A stretch of 64,000 bases of DNA from Chlamydoabsidia padenii (taxonomy: Eukaryota; Mucoromycota; Mucoromycetes; Mucorales; Cunninghamellaceae): positions 682,001 through 746,000 of the forward strand of contig JAIWND010000003.1 of NCBI GenBank assembly GCA_025330725.1. Reading direction: 5' to 3'. Below are positions 61,728 to 64,000 of this stretch, one piece after another. The notes under the pieces were generated by a model that saw only the letters and a list, made by a program, of their open reading frames with translations, did not search any database and was not told the DNA's origin. A program made the translations under genes and the position numbers. The stretch's first letter is position 1. Each line of letters opens with the position of its first letter.

Positions 61728-62159
61728 TTCCGATTGGCTGTGGTGGTGTAGGTTAGCATTGTATATATTGATAGATAAACTTGATATCCCCTCTCCTCCC
61801 CTATGTAACACCATTGGTTTGCTCTTATTCTTATTATTTTGTGTCATTTTTTTTTTTTAAACTTGATCTAACTTTTTATAATAAAGAATACAATATCAAA
61901 CTGGATTGTTTTTACTATATTCGGAAAAGGCGGTAAAAAGATCGTCAGCGTGAATACAGATTCCATTAAATTGACTCTTTGGACATGCGTACCATATCAT
62001 TGCAATGTCCTCTTTGTCATTAATAGAATATGATACATATAATAGTGATGATTGTTTTTATTGGTTGGTTAAAATGATAAACATATATGATAATGGGTAA
62101 AATAAAAGGTGGGAGGATTAAAGGGAATAAGGTAGATATGCAAATAAAGATAAAGGGAA
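61728..62159. other. Convergent spacer
   Basis: 3' regions of the small membrane protein gene and the MYND gene, with AATAAAG near 61881 and a poly-T run at ~61849. Nothing else recognised. Confidence 0.5.
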
Positions 62160-62975
62160 TCATGTTTTTTGGCAAGACAAAGCATGTATGGGCTGATGTT
62201 CTTTCAAACATTTGGAACTACAATAACGCTGGGACCTACATTTAGCACAAATTGGCATCGTCTTTTTCTCCAAACCACAGTGTCCACATAGAATCGGAGT
62301 TGAAGAGGAAGATGATACAGTAGAGGCCGAGCTAATAGAAGAAGGGGATTGTAATAGAGGGGGAAGATTAAAATAAGAGCTACCACTATGACTACTATAA
62401 ATACTACTAGGGGTATGGACCAAGAAGGTCGAGGCAGCATCTTGTAAAACCTGTTGTTGAGCAAACACCGTAGATAGAGATACACATTTTCGAAAATACA
62501 CCTTGGCCTTGATCAAATCACCATCCTGTTGACAGATCAAAGCACGACAATGATAGATCGTGATCCGAATCGCCTTTTCCAATTCACCATCCGCCTCTTT
62601 TTCCTTGAGTTGTTTTGCATATTGCCAGATATCCCGTGCCATCTCGCCGAACCAGTCGAGGGAGTGGTATAATCTTGCTTCCAAGTGTTCCAACAGCATC
62701 TTTGTCATTTCCCATACCAAACCAAGCACCACAGGGTCCATGTCGTGCTGAGTTGATTCCGCAAGTGTTTGACGATAGTAATACGCTATCATGTCGCATA
62801 ATTGACAGCCTCTTTCGCCATGCTTTCTTTGTTTTCCATAATTGATCGTCATTGTCACTTCATTCACCCATTTTTCCTTTGCTAATTGACAATTGTATGT
62901 TGAGGGACCAGTTATCCCTTTTGAGCCTTTGATGTTTGTTTGGATCCAATTAGGGAATAGTAAAGAAGAAGACAT
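62160..62975 (-). CDS. MYND-type zinc-finger protein
   Basis: Intronless, 271 residues. The C-terminus is a MYND finger: CGHCGLEKK, CAKCRSQRYCSSKC, LKEHQPIHALSC, giving the C-x2-C ... C-x2-C ... C-x3-C ... H-x3-C ligand set. MYND fingers bind proline-rich peptides and often bring in chromatin or signalling partners. The N-terminal ~200 residues are mostly helical and include DLIKAKVYFRKCVSLSTVFA, which resembles a TPR-like hairpin. A Ser-rich linker joins the two. No SET domain is present, so it is not an SMYD methyltransferase. The specific role is unknown. Two perfect tandem ATTTTCAAATCCCG elements lie ~120-145 bp upstream. Confidence 0.85.
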   Translation of the reverse strand: MSSSLLFPNWIQTNIKGSKGITGPSTYNCQLAKEKWVNEVTMTINYGKQRKHGERGCQLCDMIAYYYRQTLAESTQHDMDPVVLGLVWEMTKMLLEHLEARLYHSLDWFGEMARDIWQYAKQLKEKEADGELEKAIRITIYHCRALICQQDGDLIKAKVYFRKCVSLSTVFAQQQVLQDAASTFLVHTPSSIYSSHSGSSYFNLPPLLQSPSSISSASTVSSSSSTPILCGHCGLEKKTMPICAKCRSQRYCSSKCLKEHQPIHALSCQKT

Positions 62976-64000
62976 AATATGCGGTGCAAAAAAAAAAAAA
63001 AAGTGAGATAGGAATAGAGGAAAGAAAAATGATCAAGAAAAAAAAAAAAAAAAAAAAAAAAGAGAACGAACAAACTAAATAGAGTGAATTGCCATTTTCA
63101 AATCCCGATTTTCAAATCCCGGCTCCAGTAAAACGAGAGGACCAAAAAGGATACCCCTTAAAAATATGTGCGTTTAGGCCACTTTGTGTTCAGGAATCAA
63201 AAAAAGACCATCACAAAAGAAAAGCACGTCTTTTTCCCTTCAGTATGGATGAACATTATCTTCATGTGTATTAAGACGACACTACTCAGAATGGTCTTGA
63301 CGGGCTTATCGTGATACAGATTGAAAGTGAGAACCAATAACATCACTTTAAAAAGTCTCATGGGCTCGGTACTGCCAATGAATGGTAAGTAACTTCATCT
63401 TGAAAAGAAGCAGCTTGGATGAATCGGGCACATTCTGGTTCCCCGTCTTTTTTTTTTTGACATGTACAAATAGCTGAATGGAATACAAAAACAAGGTTAA
63501 ATATAGAAATAGTGCATTGCGCAATAGAACATTCTTCTCAAGTCTATTCTTTTTAAAAGCATACTAATTGATAGTACTCATCCTTGACTATCATCCGTGT
63601 TTGATTTGACTTGATATTCAGTTTATAAGGAACGACATGTGACATCGTACCATTATTCTCGTACCACTTGTATAGAAAAACTTTCTTTTTAGCGATCACC
63701 CATAGATCAAAGGACAACCCTCTCTTTCTTCATCATGGTATTCCCATAGCCATAGCATCACATGTTCGTCTATGTCTTTTATGTGTCTTTGTTGATCTGA
63801 AACTCTATTTGTTATCAAAAAAGGGCATTGAATTCAAAGGTCTGGTCCAAAAATCATGCGTTTCAAGTATCATATCCCGCTTTCAGATCCCGCCTCCCAC
63901 GCCAACAAGTGAAAACCTTGCCTTATCACTCAGTTCATTGAAGCTTTGTCAAACAGTATACATTTCAAAAAAAAAAAAAAACTACCTATACAAGTAAAAT
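62976..64000. other. Terminal spacer with tandem and paired promoter elements
   Basis: Contains poly-A at about 63040-63060, the tandem 14-mer (63094-63121), and TATCCCGC plus CAGATCCCGCC (63873-63893) near the right edge, probably the promoter of a gene just beyond the window. The 109-codon frame running off the end spans the paired element and is unlikely to be real. Confidence 0.5.
63094..63121 (-). promoter_or_regulatory. Tandem ATTTTCAAATCCCG element
   Basis: Two back-to-back perfect copies of the 14-mer ATTTTCAAATCCCG, about 120-145 bp upstream of the MYND gene start. It is the cleanest example of the window-wide element. Confidence 0.6.

Noticed and set aside
63668..63997. 109-codon frame running to the window edge
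   Set aside because: It crosses a paired promoter element and has no family signature; more likely non-coding upstream sequence of the next gene.

Overview
This window is nuclear DNA of an intron-rich fungus, most likely a member of the Mucoromycota (inferred from content and style, not from a database match). The genes are typical fungal housekeeping and trafficking genes. They are cut by many 50-110 nt introns with GT/AG ends and a CTAAC/CTAAT-like branch site. Introns and spacers are rich in long A or T runs, and a Fanzor/TnpB-like remnant and a retrotransposon gag scrap are present. Spliced models were built by hand. Every multi-exon model reported as closed keeps one reading frame from ATG to stop.

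Layout, left half. 60S protein uL16 (-) and an RRM+R3H RNA-binding protein (+) are divergent. Next come an Ede1/Eps15 endocytic scaffold (+), a DEP-RGS regulator of the FlbA/Sst2 type (+), a Ran1/Sks1-like kinase (-), an ankyrin-DysF-FYVE-RING protein (-), the SNARE Ykt6 (-), a 28-exon WDR81/GFS12-like kinase-like+BEACH+WD40 protein (+), an Srs2/UvrD helicase (+) and a choline/ethanolamine kinase (-).

Middle. From 29543 to 33454 lies a gene-poor accessory block. It holds a decayed Fanzor/TnpB C-terminus, two copies of a dispersed repeat, a gag-like fragment with two near-identical intron-like segments, and nothing else clearly coding. After it come a GH27 alpha-galactosidase (-), flavocytochrome b2 (-), and a GRAM-TBC-EF-hand RabGAP (+). 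Another gene-poor stretch with a further repeat copy follows.

Right half. A Ded1/DDX3-like helicase (-), a predicted pseudokinase (-), a possible tiny zinc-knuckle protein (+), a SIM+SANT-like+WD40 protein (+), PEX5 (+), an Hpm1/METTL18 methyltransferase (+), GMP synthase (+), an unrecognised low-complexity protein (-), a small single-TM protein (+) and a MYND-finger protein (-).

There are no operons. Several products share a cellular theme (endocytosis and endosomes: Ede1, FYVE-RING, Ykt6, WDR81-like, TBC RabGAP), but nothing shows the clustering is functional. The most striking unexplained signal is a recurrent element, TTTCAAATCCCG or its reverse complement CGGGATTTGAAA with variants. It sits about 60-165 bp upstream of the start codon of most genes, in either orientation. 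It looks like a shared core-promoter or cell-cycle-type element.
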